A stretch of DNA of 7,239 nucleotides. Origin: Flavobacteriales bacterium (GTDB lineage Bacteria > Bacteroidota > Bacteroidia > Flavobacteriales_D > SKUL01). The DNA is taken from positions 1 to 7,239 of the forward strand of contig SKUL01000248.1 of the NCBI GenBank assembly GCA_007129985.1. The letters are read 5' to 3'. Position 1 is the stretch's first letter; the number at the start of each line of letters is the position of its first letter. The notes below the pieces were generated by a model. The model was not told the DNA's origin and did no database searches. It saw nothing but the letters and a program-made list of their open reading frames with translations. Below, in pieces: positions 6,911 to 7,239 of the stretch. The position numbers were made by a program, and so were the translations under genes.

Positions 6911-7239
6911 TTGCGCGCGCAGAAAAACATATGGGCCGAGATTGACTGGATAACTGTAGCGCTGTTTCTGGCATTGCTGCTTATCGGCTGGCTCAATATC
7001 TACGCCGCCGGACTGCAGCCCGAGCACCCCAGCATGTTCGATACTTCACAGGAATACGGCAAGCAGTTTATCTGGATTGTTTCCTCGCTGATTATTGCGC
7101 AAATCATTCTTCTGGTTGAGGGCTCTTTTATGAGACGCACCGCATGGCTGATGTACGGCGTGGTGATGCTGCTGCTGGTACTTGTATTGATTTTTGGCCG
7201 GGAAGTGAATGGTGCCAAGGCCTGGTTTGGATTCGGAAG
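6911..7239 (+). CDS. rodA: Peptidoglycan glycosyltransferase RodA (SEDS family), C-terminus cut off by window edge
   Basis: RodA is the multi-pass SEDS-family polymerase that extends glycan chains from lipid II and works as a pair with PBP2. Only the first 109 codons are present; full-length members have about 370-420 residues. The segment shows NIWAEIDWITV, then a first helix (about 14-33) ending in GWLNIYAA. A loop with EYGKQFIWI follows, then two further helices (about 53-69 and 78-95), and the conserved SEDS stretch VNGAKAWFGFG at the edge. The frame has a stop at 6899-6901 and no ATG before Met42, which is inside the conserved region. A TTG at 6911, one base after the mrdA stop, is therefore the best start; a CTG at 6902 is the only other in-frame candidate I see. 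No ribosome-binding site is evident, which fits translational coupling to mrdA. Confidence 0.93.
   Translation, partial: MRAQKNIWAEIDWITVALFLALLLIGWLNIYAAGLQPEHPSMFDTSQEYGKQFIWIVSSLIIAQIILLVEGSFMRRTAWLMYGVVMLLLVLVLIFGREVNGAKAWFGFG

Overview
The window looks like an ordinary core-genome stretch of a Bacteroidota chromosome, probably Flavobacteriales-like but not resolved further. Three things support this. PurH has lineage-style wording (VVVDLYPFE, KHNNACG). The gene order is purH-mreB-mreC-mreD-mrdA-rodA. Clear Shine-Dalgarno sites are absent, while matches to the Bacteroidota promoter core TAnnTTTG occur between genes. Base composition is near half G+C by eye and even across the window, and I see no sign of horizontal transfer.

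Layout. From 892 down to 1 on the minus strand lies the N-terminal part of a MacB-type ABC transporter permease, which runs off the left edge. A 209-base divergent intergenic region (893-1101) separates it from purH. All remaining genes are on the plus strand: purH (1102-2622, likely TTG start), an 85-base gap, mreB (2708-3733), mreC (3763-4584), mreD (4588-5103), mrdA/PBP2 (5107-6909) and the first 109 codons of rodA (6911 to the right edge). From mreC onward, genes are separated by only 1-3 bases, so mreBCD-mrdA-rodA reads as one operon; purH may be co-transcribed or may be separated by a weak promoter.

How the genes work together. MreB is the cytoplasmic actin-like scaffold. MreC and MreD link it through the inner membrane to the peptidoglycan synthase formed by RodA (glycosyltransferase) and PBP2 (transpeptidase), so the block encodes most of the cell-elongation machine. 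PurH performs the last two steps to IMP and is a metabolic neighbour. The ABC permease is divergent and functionally separate.

I found no RNA genes, mobile elements, CRISPR arrays, long repeats or unknown genes, and no convincing new system. The points worth a second look are a Cys/His cluster in PBP2 that may bind zinc, the start-site choices for purH and rodA, and the divergent promoter region.
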